From the NCBI RefSeq assembly GCF_010686755.1, contig NZ_JAAGXA010000005.1, forward strand, positions 62,001 to 126,000: a DNA stretch of 64,000 nt, in the 5' to 3' direction. This DNA comes from Nocardioides zeae. GTDB lineage: Bacteria; Actinomycetota; Actinomycetes; Propionibacteriales; Nocardioidaceae. The number at the start of each line of letters is the position of its first letter. Positions within the stretch are counted from its first letter, which is position 1. The notes under the pieces are model-generated. The model ran no database searches. It saw only the letters and a list, made by a program, of their open reading frames with translations, and had not been told where the DNA came from. The position numbers and the translations under genes are program-made. Below, piece by piece: positions 1 to 8,080 of the stretch.

Positions 1-598
1 CCGTGAGGCGCACGTGCGTGTCGCGCCACTCCGTGGCGTACGCGGCGCCGAGGTTGTAGCCGCCGACGAACGCGACCTCGTCGTCGACGACGAGGATCTT
101 GCGGTGGTCGCGGCCGTAGCGCCGGAGGTCCCAGAAGCGCAGGCCGGCGCTGTAGACCGGGTAGCGCAACACCTTGATCTCCGGGGGGAAGCGCTTGAAG
201 CGGGGCGAGACGACCAGGTTCGCGAACGCGTCGTAGATGCAGTAGACCTCGACGCCACGTCGCGCGGCGTCGACCAGCGCGGCCTTGAACTGCTCGCCGA
301 CCTCGTCGCCCTTCCAGATGTAGGTCTCGAGGAGGATCCGCTTCCGCGCTCCGCCGATGGCGGCCAGCATGTCGTCGTACAGGTCCTGGCCGTAGGTGTA
401 GACGGTCATCTCGCCACCGCCCACCTCGTTGGTCGAGGGGGGCGTGGTGGGGAACGGACGGGGCTTCTTGCCGCGACGGCGGTAGGAGTCGACGAGGGTC
501 ATGCTGATCGCGAGGGCGAACGGCACGCCCACCATCGCGAGGAGCGTCCGGCGCAGCACACGCAGCAGGCGGTCGGTGGGGGCGCCCCTGAGTCTCAC
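1..598 (-). CDS. Phospholipase D/cardiolipin synthase-like protein (3' part missing)
   Basis: Translating the minus strand from a GTG at 598 gives an open frame that runs off the left edge, about 199 codons. A hydrophobic stretch at residues 14-36 should anchor the N-terminus in the membrane. A PLD-type catalytic motif follows near the cut end (HRKILVVDDEVAFVGGYN), the HxK(x)4D signature of the first half of bilobal phospholipase D and cardiolipin synthase enzymes. These transfer or hydrolyse phosphatidyl groups at the membrane. The second HKD motif would lie outside the window, so intactness cannot be judged. A TAGGTT -10 element six bases upstream supports the GTG start. It could be a cardiolipin synthase proper or a more general PLD-family protein. 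Confidence 0.8.
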   Translation of the reverse strand, partial: MRLRGAPTDRLLRVLRRTLLAMVGVPFALAISMTLVDSYRRRGKKPRPFPTTPPSTNEVGGGEMTVYTYGQDLYDDMLAAIGGARKRILLETYIWKGDEVGEQFKAALVDAARRGVEVYCIYDAFANLVVSPRFKRFPPEIKVLRYPVYSAGLRFWDLRRYGRDHRKILVVDDEVAFVGGYNLGAAYATEWRDTHVRLT

Positions 599-604
599 GC
601 GCCC

Positions 605-610
605 AACCTA
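605..610 (-). promoter_or_regulatory. -10 element for the PLD-like gene (leaderless)
   Basis: TAGGTT on the minus strand fits the actinobacterial TANNNT -10 consensus and ends six bases before the GTG at 598. Transcription would start at or next to the start codon. No convincing -35 is visible. Confidence 0.5.
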
Positions 611-740
611 CCCAACCGCGGCGGCGCCCGCGCGCCGGTGGGAACCGGCGGTCGGTCGGGCGGGCGTCGGTGGGACGGTTGCCCCGTCGGTGTGGTTGGC
701 TTCCGCTGGACAGGGCTCGAGCGCGTGACGAGGGGTGCTG

Positions 741-1124
741 ATGACGGAGCGAGGCCGCGTGCTGGTCGTCGACGACGACGCCGACATCCGTGAGCTGGTC
801 GCCATCGTCGTGGGACAGCTGGGGGTCGACGTGCTGCAGGCCGGCGACGGGCTGACCGCGCTCGAGCTGGCACGCAGCGAGGCGCCCCACCTGGTGACCC
901 TCGACCTCGGGCTGCCCGACATCGACGGGATCGAGACCTGCCGGCGGCTCCGGGAGTTCTCGGACGCCTACGTGCTGATCCTGACGGCGCGCGAGGAGCG
1001 CGCCGACCGCGAGGTCGGCTCGGAGAGCGGGGCCGACGAGTTCATGAGCAAGCCCTTCGCGCCGAAGCAGCTCCGCGCCACCGTCCGCGAGGCGCTGGGC
1101 GCCCGCGGGATCCAGCTGGCCTGA
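741..1124 (+). CDS. Stand-alone response regulator receiver domain protein
   Basis: A 127-residue protein that is just a CheY-like receiver domain. The acidic pocket is D11-D13, the phosphoacceptor is D55 (in [10 protein letters not shown]), the switch threonine is T82 and the conserved lysine is K104 (SKPF). There is no output domain, so it should act by protein contact or as a phosphate sink. ATG 741 is chosen because AGGGG lies five bases upstream; the GTG at 735 sits on that ribosome site. It closely resembles the receiver half of the regulator at 11442-12203. No histidine kinase is encoded in the window, so its partner is unknown. Confidence 0.85.
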   Translation: MTERGRVLVVDDDADIRELVAIVVGQLGVDVLQAGDGLTALELARSEAPHLVTLDLGLPDIDGIETCRRLREFSDAYVLILTAREERADREVGSESGADEFMSKPFAPKQLRATVREALGARGIQLA

Positions 1125-1199
1125 CTGCTGGCCCGGGTCCTGGTCTGACCGTCGGCGCCGTCGGCGCCGACGCCGCTCAGGACTGTCGGTGCCGCGTCG

Positions 1200-1205
1200 T
1201 ACGCT
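1200..1205 (+). promoter_or_regulatory. -10 element for uvrB (leaderless)
   Basis: TACGCT matches TANNNT and ends seven bases before the ATG at 1213. This fits a leaderless transcript and supports that start over the upstream GTG at 1189, which would lie before the -10 element. Confidence 0.5.
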
Positions 1206-1212
1206 CGCAGGC

Positions 1213-3354
1213 ATGCGACCCGTCACCGATCTCGAGCGCAGCGTGGCCCCGCTGCACGTGCTCTCCGACTACCAGCCGGGCGGCGACCAGCCGACGGCGA
1301 TCGCCGAGATCACGCGGCGCATCCAGGGCGGCACCGAGGACGTGGTGCTCCTCGGTGCGACCGGCACGGGCAAGACCGCCACGGTGGCGTGGGTCGCCGA
1401 GCAGCTCCAGCGGCCGCTGCTGGTCCTGCAGCCCAACAAGACCCTCGCGGCGCAGTTCGCGAACGAGCTGCGGCAGCTCTTCCCGAAGAACGCGGTCGAG
1501 TACTTCGTGTCGTACTACGACTACTACCAGCCCGAGGCCTACGTCCCGCAGACGGACACCTACATCGAGAAGGACTCGGCGATCAACGAGGAGGTCGAGC
1601 GGCTGCGCCACTCGGCCACCAACTCGCTGCTGACCCGCCGCGACGTCATCGTGGTCTCGACGGTGTCGTGCATCTACGGCCTGGGCACCCCGCAGGAGTA
1701 CGTCGACCGCATGCTCCGGCTGCGGGTGGGGGAGGAGCACGACCGCGACAGCGTCCTCCGGCGGCTGGTGGAGATCCAGTACGCCCGCAACGACATGTCG
1801 TTCACCCGCGGCACCTTCCGGGTGCGGGGCGACACCCTCGAGATCTTCCCGGTCTACGAGGAGCACGCGGTGCGCGTGGAGTTCTTCGGCGACGAGATCG
1901 AGCGCCTCTCCACCCTCCACGCGGTCACGGGGGAGGTGCTCACGGAGGACACGGAGCTCCACGTCTTCCCGGCGTCGCACTACATCGCGGGGCCGGAGCG
2001 CATGGAGAAGTCGATCCGCGGCATCGAGGCCGAGCTGGCGGAGCAGCTCGCCGCGTTCGAGTCCCAGGGCAAGCTGCTGGAGGCGCAGCGGCTGCGGATG
2101 CGCACGACCTACGACATCGAGATGATGCGCCAGGTGGGGTCCTGCTCGGGCATCGAGAACTACTCGATGCACATGGACGGCCGTGCCCGGGGCACGGCGC
2201 CCAACACGCTCCTCGACTACTTCCCGGAGGACTTCCTGCTCGTCGTCGACGAGTCCCACGTCGCGGTGCCGCAGATCGGCGGGATGTACGAGGGGGACAT
2301 GTCCCGCAAGCGCAACCTGGTCGAGCACGGCTTCCGGCTGCCGAGCGCGATGGACAACCGGCCGCTGCGCTGGGAGGAGTTCCTCGAGCGGATCGGCCAG
2401 ACGATCTACCTCTCGGCCACGCCGGGCGACTACGAGCTCGACAAGGTCGGCGGTGACGTCGTCGAGCAGATCATCCGGCCGACCGGGCTCGTCGACCCCG
2501 AGGTCGTGGTCAAGCCGACGAAGGGGCAGATCGACGACCTCATCGGCGAGATCCGCACCCGGGTGGAGCGCGAGGAGCGGGTGCTCGTCACGACGCTGAC
2601 GAAGAAGATGTCGGAGGACCTCACCGACTACCTGCTCGACGCCGGTCTCCGCACGCGCTACCTGCACTCCGAGGTCGACACGCTCAAGCGCATCGAGCTG
2701 CTGCGCGACCTCCGCATGGGCGCGTACGACGTGCTGGTCGGCATCAACCTCCTCCGTGAGGGCCTCGACCTTCCCGAGGTGTCGCTCGTCGCGATCCTCG
2801 ACGCCGACAAGGAGGGCTTCCTGCGCTCCGACAAGTCGCTCATCCAGACGATCGGCCGTGCGGCGCGCAACGTGTCGGGCCAGGTGCACATGTACGCGGA
2901 CCGGATCACCCCCTCGATGGAGCGGGCGATCGACGAGACCAACCGACGTCGCGACAAGCAGATCGCCTACAACCGCGAGCACGGCATCGACCCCCAGCCG
3001 CTGCGCAAGAAGATCGCCGACATCACGGAGATGCTGGCGCGCGAGGACGAGACGACGGAGGCGCTCCTCCAGACGTGGGCCGACGTCGGGCAGAAGGGCC
3101 GCGCCGGCGGGGTGAAGCCGTCCGCGAAGGCCCCCGCGCGGGCCCCCGTGCCCGTCCTGGGCGAGCGCGCGAAGGAACGGGAGTCCGGTGCCGCCGGGCT
3201 GCCGAGCGCCGACCTGGCCCAGCTGATCCAGGACCTGTCCGACCAGATGAAGACCGCCGCCGCCGAGCTGCAGTTCGAGCTGGCGGCCCGGCTGCGCGAC
3301 GAGATCTCCGAGCTCAAGAAGGAGCTCCGCCAGATGATGGAGGCGGCGAAGTAG
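1213..3354 (+). CDS. uvrB: UvrABC excinuclease subunit B
   Basis: UvrB is the DNA-damage verification helicase of nucleotide-excision repair; UvrA loads it and it recruits UvrC. The 713-residue protein has Walker A GATGTGKT at residues 48-55, the beta-hairpin segment [12 protein letters not shown] at 101-112 that inserts between DNA strands, the DESH helicase motif, and a C-terminal UVR helix that contacts UvrC. Length is slightly above the usual ~670-700 because of a linker rich in A, P and K before the UVR motif. ATG 1213 agrees with typical UvrB starts and with the -10 element just upstream. An MFS gene follows after 32 bases, as in mycobacteria (Rv1633-Rv1634). Confidence 0.97.
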   Translation: MRPVTDLERSVAPLHVLSDYQPGGDQPTAIAEITRRIQGGTEDVVLLGATGTGKTATVAWVAEQLQRPLLVLQPNKTLAAQFANELRQLFPKNAVEYFVSYYDYYQPEAYVPQTDTYIEKDSAINEEVERLRHSATNSLLTRRDVIVVSTVSCIYGLGTPQEYVDRMLRLRVGEEHDRDSVLRRLVEIQYARNDMSFTRGTFRVRGDTLEIFPVYEEHAVRVEFFGDEIERLSTLHAVTGEVLTEDTELHVFPASHYIAGPERMEKSIRGIEAELAEQLAAFESQGKLLEAQRLRMRTTYDIEMMRQVGSCSGIENYSMHMDGRARGTAPNTLLDYFPEDFLLVVDESHVAVPQIGGMYEGDMSRKRNLVEHGFRLPSAMDNRPLRWEEFLERIGQTIYLSATPGDYELDKVGGDVVEQIIRPTGLVDPEVVVKPTKGQIDDLIGEIRTRVEREERVLVTTLTKKMSEDLTDYLLDAGLRTRYLHSEVDTLKRIELLRDLRMGAYDVLVGINLLREGLDLPEVSLVAILDADKEGFLRSDKSLIQTIGRAARNVSGQVHMYADRITPSMERAIDETNRRRDKQIAYNREHGIDPQPLRKKIADITEMLAREDETTEALLQTWADVGQKGRAGGVKPSAKAPARAPVPVLGERAKERESGAAGLPSADLAQLIQDLSDQMKTAAAELQFELAARLRDEISELKKELRQMMEAAK

Positions 3355-3371
3355 CCACCGACCCCGCCGCG

Positions 3372-3377
3372 TAGCAT
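3372..3377 (+). promoter_or_regulatory. -10 element for the MFS gene (leaderless)
   Basis: TAGCAT lies in the short uvrB-MFS gap and ends nine bases before ATG 3387. The transporter can therefore have its own, probably leaderless, transcript. Confidence 0.45.
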
Positions 3378-3386
3378 CCGCTTGCG

Positions 3387-4655
3387 ATGAGCAACTATCC
3401 CGGTGGGGCGGCACGCACCTACCTCGTCTGGGCGGTCGCCCTCGCGACCTACCTCCTCGCGGTCTTCCACCGGTCGTCGCTGGCCGTCGCCGGCCTGCTC
3501 GCCACGGAGCGCTTCGGCATCACCGCCGCGCAGCTCGCGACGTTCGTGATGCTGCAGCTGGCGGTGTACGCCGCGATGCAGGTGCCGGTCGGGCTGCTGG
3601 TCGACCGGTTCGGCTCGCGCTCGGTGCTCACGGCCGGGGTGGTCGTCATGAGCCTCGCGCAGGCGGCCTTCGCCTTCGCCGACACCTATGCGCTCGCGCT
3701 GGTCGCCCGCCTGTTCGTCGGCATGGGCGACGCGCTCACGTTCATCTGCGTGCTGCGCCTCGTGTCGTCGTGGTTCCCCACGCGGAGGGTCCCGTTGTTC
3801 AGCCAGCTGACGGGCACGGTCGGCCAGTTGGGCGCGGTCGTCGCGGCCGTCCCGATGACGGTCGCGTTCCGCGAGCTGGGCTGGACCACGACGTACCTGC
3901 TGTCGGCGTCCGTCGGCGTGCTGCTCCTCCTGGGCCTGCTGCTCGTCGTGCGCGACACCCCCGCCGTGCGCAACCTGCGGGGCGCGCCGCTCTCGTGGCG
4001 CGAGCTGCGAGCGAGCCTGGCGACGTCGTGGGCGCTGCCGGCGACCCGGCTGGGCTTCTGGATGCACTTCGTCACCCAGTTCAGCGCGACCACGCTGGGC
4101 CTGCTGTGGGGGTACCCGTTCCTCGTGCGCGGCGAGGGGCTCACGGAGGCCACGGCGGGTGGCCTGCTCACGCTGATGGTGCTGGTGATGATGGTGGCCG
4201 GGCCCACCCTGGGCTGGTTGGTCGGGACGTTCCCCTACCAGCGCTCCACCATGGTGCTCTCGATCGTCGGTGCCATCGTCCTCGTCTGGACCCTGGTGCT
4301 CGTGTGGCCCGGCAACGCGCCGCTGCCGCTGCTGGTGCTGCTCGTGGTCGTGACAGGCGTCGGCGGTCCGGCGTCGATGATCGGGTTGGACGTGGCACGC
4401 ACGGCGAACCCGGTCGAGCGTCTCGCGAGCGCCACCGGGCTCGTCAACCAAGGCGGCTTCATCGCCACGCTGACGCTCGTGATCGGCATCGGTGTCGTGC
4501 TCGACTGGCGCACGCCGGGGGCCAGCACGGCGTACACCTCCGAGGCGTTCCGCTGGGCGATGAGCCTCCAGTACGTCCTGTGGGGCCTCGGCCTGACCCA
4601 GGTCTGGCGCCTGCGCCGCAAGGCCCGCGCCCACCTGGCCGCCGGCACCCTCTGA
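3387..4655 (+). CDS. MFS transporter
   Basis: A 422-residue major facilitator superfamily protein with about twelve hydrophobic segments. The loop between the second and third segments carries the MFS motif A-like sequence GLLVDRFGSR. A basic, arginine-rich tail ends the protein. Its place directly after uvrB matches the mycobacterial efflux-like protein Rv1634, but nothing in the sequence shows the substrate. It ends 38 bases from the stop of the convergent OpgC-type gene. Confidence 0.85.
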   Translation: MSNYPGGAARTYLVWAVALATYLLAVFHRSSLAVAGLLATERFGITAAQLATFVMLQLAVYAAMQVPVGLLVDRFGSRSVLTAGVVVMSLAQAAFAFADTYALALVARLFVGMGDALTFICVLRLVSSWFPTRRVPLFSQLTGTVGQLGAVVAAVPMTVAFRELGWTTTYLLSASVGVLLLLGLLLVVRDTPAVRNLRGAPLSWRELRASLATSWALPATRLGFWMHFVTQFSATTLGLLWGYPFLVRGEGLTEATAGGLLTLMVLVMMVAGPTLGWLVGTFPYQRSTMVLSIVGAIVLVWTLVLVWPGNAPLPLLVLLVVVTGVGGPASMIGLDVARTANPVERLASATGLVNQGGFIATLTLVIGIGVVLDWRTPGASTAYTSEAFRWAMSLQYVLWGLGLTQVWRLRRKARAHLAAGTL

Positions 4656-4674
4656 TCGGCGCTGACGACGCCGA
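4656..4674. terminator. Small hairpin between convergent MFS and OpgC genes
   Basis: TCGGCG and CGCCGA form six-base arms around a seven-base loop directly after the MFS stop codon. There is no T tract. It may act as a weak bidirectional terminator or mRNA 3' end. Confidence 0.35.
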
Positions 4675-4693
4675 GCCGCACGAGACGCTCGGG

Positions 4694-7285
4694 TCAGCGG
4701 GGGATCACCGAGAAGAGGAACCGCTTCTTGACCATCACCCAGAGGAGGGCGAGCACGGCCGTGTGGACGAGGGTGCCCTGCCACCAGGATCCCCGGTCGA
4801 GGCCCGGGATGTTCCCGACCGCCAGCACGAAGAAGACGTGCACGATGAAGACGTAGAGGCTCGCGGAGCCCAGCGGGATCCAGAACCACCCGACGACCTT
4901 GTCGATGGGCTTCCACATGGTCGTGAGGACCGCGTAGGCCACGATGATCATGAGGGCCAGGTCGACCAGGCGGCCGGGCTGGAGGAAGACCCGCGTGTAC
5001 GCGTTGTCGTAGAGCCAGCCGTAGGAGCCCTCGGGGAACGGCGACGCCGCGTAGCCGAACGTGTGCGCCAACCACAGCCACACGAGCGACCCGGCGTACC
5101 CGAACACGAAGACGGCGCAGGCGATCTTGCCCGCGCGGCTCACGAGGGCCCGGGTGACCTGGCGGCGGTACACCCCGAGCACGAGCCCGTGGGTGAACGC
5201 GATCTGCCAGGTGAGCAGCGGGAAGACGGCCTCGAACTGCGACGGGAGCACGTGCACCTCGGAGATCGAGCTCCACACGAACAGCGCCCAGGACACGGCG
5301 AGCACCAGCCACCACATGCCGCGCTTGACGAACCACATCAGCACCGGGAGCAGCAGGCTCAGCACGACGAACAGCCCCATGATGTTGAAGACCCACGGGC
5401 CCATCTCGAGGAGCAGCAGCTGCTTGACGGCGTACCACGGCGGCGGGTAGTCGAACAGGCGCGGCGCGTTGGCGTAGAGGTCGTAGACCTGCCCCGAGAC
5501 GGCCTCGCCGTTCTCACCGGTCCCGCGGTCGGTGAACGTCGTGATGACCGTGGCGTCGACGAACGGCAGCAGCCCGATGAGGTAGACGAGCATGACGACG
5601 ACCAGCGCCACGAGGTACTGCTTGCGCGCCCGCTTCCACATCGTCACCGCGGTGACCCACTCGCCCAGCTTCCGCACGGTCGGCAGGTAGATCATGCCGA
5701 GCACGATCCCGGAGAGCAGCACGAACATCTCGGCGCCGGTGATCGCGCCGATCGCGTTGAGGCTGAGGTAGGAGTACGGGCTGGTGACCTCGATGTGCGT
5801 GATCACGACGGCGAGGATGATCCAGCCGCGGAAGAGGTCGAGGCGCTGGTCGCGGGGGTCGTTCTCGTTCGGGTAGCGCCACGACGGCACGTACGTGCCG
5901 GCGATCCCGGCCAGGGCGAACAGCAGCGCCAGCAACGCCACGCAGAAGACGATCCACCCCATCTCCGCACCGATGTCGTCCGGGGCCGGCTGGCGGCCCT
6001 GCGCCGTGGCCTCGTTGGCGGCCTCCTGGTCGAGGACGCGCGTGACCGGCCCGATGTCGACGCGGTCGGTGCCGAGGTCGGCGCGGAGCGACGTGGCGAG
6101 CTCGTCGGTGCGCGTCGCCCGCCAGTCGACCACCCGGTCGCCCGCCTCGGCCTCGGGGCGGCGCTGCTCCAGCCACGAGATGCCCCGGATGAGGGGGTAG
6201 TCGGCGTTGGCCTCGAAGACCTGCTGCCACCACCCCTGCTTGATGGCGAGCTCGGGGTCGCCCTCGCCGTCGGGGATCCACAGCGCGCCGGTCTCGACGA
6301 GCATCGGCAGGTCGTTGGCCTCGGCGAACCGCTCGTAGAACGGCGTCCCGCTCGTGCCCTGGTTGTAGTTGAACTGCTCCTCCAGCCGCTCCCGGTAGGC
6401 GCCGGGCGAGGCCACCCGGTCGAGCTCGAAGCCCTCGCTGGTCTCCAGGTCCCCGGTCTCGCCGCCGTCGTCGAGGCCGAGGTCGTTGTCGACCCGGCCG
6501 CGGTCGGGCCCGAAGTGGTAGAGCGTGAGCCCCACCCAGTCGACGACGTCGTCGCCCGGCCAGTACGGCCCGTAGGGGTCGTCGCCCTCGTCGAGCCGCC
6601 CGTTGTCGTTGGTGTCGAGCTCGCCGGCCTCGGTCAGCCGGTCGGGGTCGACGTCGCCGTACGCCGCGCCGTACGGGTAGCCCGCGCCGTACACGGGCGC
6701 CCACACCATCGCCGCGTGCGGCGTGGCCGCGTGCACCTCGTCGGCGAGCGTGCGGAACGCCGCGACGTACGACCGCGGTTGCTGCCCCCAGCCGTACCAG
6801 GTGCCGTTCATCTCGGGTGCGAAGCGCACGAGGAAGAAGGAGTCGAGCTCGCGGTGCAGCTCCACGAGCTCGTCCGCGAACGCGGCGGCGTCGCCGGGTG
6901 TGAGCTCGTCGAGCGGTACGACGGGCTCGAGGCTGACGACCGCCACGGCGCCCTGGGTGGCCGCCTGCTCGACGAACTGCCGGAGGTACGTGCGGTCGTC
7001 GTCCCCGAGGGGGTAGTTGACCCGCTGCGTGTAGAGCGACGGGCCCTCGCCGAGGCGGTTCGCGTAGTCGGCGGCGGAGTCGTCGGTCCACGTCAGGCTC
7101 GGTCCGAACCAGGGGCTGCCGGCCGCCGGCAGGGCCGGGGGCGCGTCGTCGTCGGCCGAGGCCGGGGGAGCCCACGACAGGAGCCCCGCGACGAGGCCGA
7201 GGACGGCGACCAGGAGCACGGCGCGCACGGCGCGCACGGAACGCACGGCGCGCGGCCGGACCGTCGCCGGGGACACCCGGGTCAT
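4694..7285 (-). CDS. Secreted GH26-like domain fused to an OpgC-type membrane acyltransferase
   Basis: An 863-residue two-part protein. Residues 1-44 look like a signal peptide or anchor ending in ASA. Residues ~50-400 resemble family 26 glycoside hydrolases (beta-mannanase-like): FAPEMNGTWYGWG with candidate acid/base E158, and VETGALW with candidate nucleophile E331. An EF-hand-like calcium loop lies inside it (D224, N226, N228, D232, D235). From ~440 the chain becomes a polytopic OpgC domain starting with RLDLFRGW and a following histidine (H497), the family that succinylates glucans. The start ATG overlaps the stop of the upstream HATPase gene (ATGA), implying translational coupling. Inferred role: trimming and acyl modification of the polymer made by the operon's GT2. 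Substrate and chemistry are unproven. Confidence 0.8.
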   Translation of the reverse strand: MTRVSPATVRPRAVRSVRAVRAVLLVAVLGLVAGLLSWAPPASADDDAPPALPAAGSPWFGPSLTWTDDSAADYANRLGEGPSLYTQRVNYPLGDDDRTYLRQFVEQAATQGAVAVVSLEPVVPLDELTPGDAAAFADELVELHRELDSFFLVRFAPEMNGTWYGWGQQPRSYVAAFRTLADEVHAATPHAAMVWAPVYGAGYPYGAAYGDVDPDRLTEAGELDTNDNGRLDEGDDPYGPYWPGDDVVDWVGLTLYHFGPDRGRVDNDLGLDDGGETGDLETSEGFELDRVASPGAYRERLEEQFNYNQGTSGTPFYERFAEANDLPMLVETGALWIPDGEGDPELAIKQGWWQQVFEANADYPLIRGISWLEQRRPEAEAGDRVVDWRATRTDELATSLRADLGTDRVDIGPVTRVLDQEAANEATAQGRQPAPDDIGAEMGWIVFCVALLALLFALAGIAGTYVPSWRYPNENDPRDQRLDLFRGWIILAVVITHIEVTSPYSYLSLNAIGAITGAEMFVLLSGIVLGMIYLPTVRKLGEWVTAVTMWKRARKQYLVALVVVMLVYLIGLLPFVDATVITTFTDRGTGENGEAVSGQVYDLYANAPRLFDYPPPWYAVKQLLLLEMGPWVFNIMGLFVVLSLLLPVLMWFVKRGMWWLVLAVSWALFVWSSISEVHVLPSQFEAVFPLLTWQIAFTHGLVLGVYRRQVTRALVSRAGKIACAVFVFGYAGSLVWLWLAHTFGYAASPFPEGSYGWLYDNAYTRVFLQPGRLVDLALMIIVAYAVLTTMWKPIDKVVGWFWIPLGSASLYVFIVHVFFVLAVGNIPGLDRGSWWQGTLVHTAVLALLWVMVKKRFLFSVIPR

Positions 7286-7755
7286 GGGCGGCGCTCGCAG
7301 CGCAGGGTCCACACGTTGCGGCTCCCCACACGGATGTAGGACAGGTCGTCGAGCGCGGCGACCGCCAGGGCGAGTCCACGGCCGCTCTCCGCGTCGGCGT
7401 CCGGCATGACGACGTCGCTCAGGTCGAGCGCCGCCGGCTGCCCGTTGTCCTCGATCCGTCCGCGCAGGCCGCCGTCGCCGTCTCCGACGACCTCGACGGT
7501 GAGCCGCCGCTCGGCGGCGCTGGCGTCGGCGGCGTAGGCGTGCTCGACGACGTTGCCGAGGATCTCCATGAGGGCGGTCACGAAGCGGATGCGCTCGCCG
7601 GCGCCGATCTCGGGGTGCTCGGCCCAGGCCGCGTCGAGGGCGTCGTGGGCGGTGTCGAGCGCCTCCGGGTCGGCCGGCAGCTCGAGGTGCGCGACGACGC
7701 GTCCGGCGGTCCTGGCGGACCCGGTAGACCCGGTGGACCCGGTCGGTTCAGACAT
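7282..7755 (-). CDS. Anti-sigma-type HATPase (RsbW/SpoIIAB-like serine kinase)
   Basis: A 157-residue GHKL ATPase. The N box contains N68 (EILGNVVEH), the G1 box is EDNGQP at 102-107, and the G2 box is SGRGLALA at 124-131. In characterised systems such kinases phosphorylate a STAS antagonist and sequester a sigma factor or another client when the antagonist is phosphorylated. The antagonist gene lies immediately upstream, overlapping by eight bases, and an OpgC-type gene follows with an ATGA overlap. No sigma factor gene is in the window, so its client may be distant or may not be a sigma factor. The N-terminus is a low-complexity GST repeat. Confidence 0.85.
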   Translation of the reverse strand: MSEPTGSTGSTGSARTAGRVVAHLELPADPEALDTAHDALDAAWAEHPEIGAGERIRFVTALMEILGNVVEHAYAADASAAERRLTVEVVGDGDGGLRGRIEDNGQPAALDLSDVVMPDADAESGRGLALAVAALDDLSYIRVGSRNVWTLRCERRP

Positions 7756-8080
7756 CGAAGGCGCTGGCGACGTCCGGCCGTGGCCGGAGCACCTTGTCGA
7801 TGTTGGTGAGCTGGAAGACGGCGAGCACCTCCGGCGTCGGGCGCGCCACGCGCAGGTCGCCGCCCGCCTGCCGGGCCGCCTTCAGGCCGCTGACGAGGGC
7901 GCCCAGGCCCGAGGAGTCGAGGAAGGTGGTCTCGCCCAGGTCGACGACGATGCGGTGCGTGCCGCCGGCGACGACCTCGGCGAGCGCTTCGCGGAGCCGC
8001 TTCGCGGCGACCATGTTCAGGCGTCCGCGGGGCACGACGACCGCGATGCCGCGCTCGGTGGACACGTCGATCTCGATCAT
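7748..8080 (-). CDS. STAS-domain anti-sigma factor antagonist (RsbV/SpoIIAA-like)
   Basis: A 110-residue STAS protein. The phosphorylation loop FLDSSGLG places the likely target serine at S57, equivalent to S58 of SpoIIAA. In the partner-switch model the unphosphorylated form binds the kinase and frees its client, and a PP2C-type phosphatase reactivates it. Kinase (downstream) and phosphatase (10074-11273) are both in this operon, so the switch is complete. Its ATG overlaps the stop of the GT2 gene (ATGA), which should fix its expression to that of the synthase. Confidence 0.9.
   Translation of the reverse strand: MIEIDVSTERGIAVVVPRGRLNMVAAKRLREALAEVVAGGTHRIVVDLGETTFLDSSGLGALVSGLKAARQAGGDLRVARPTPEVLAVFQLTNIDKVLRPRPDVASAFDV

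Noticed and set aside
1177..3414. 745-codon open frame opposite uvrB
   Set aside because: It is antisense to a certain gene; the protein is a repetitive His/Leu/Arg/Val-rich product typical of GC-rich complementary frames.
3770..7339. 1189-codon open frame covering the MFS end and the OpgC gene antisense
   Set aside because: It spans two real genes in other frames and has no recognisable domain.
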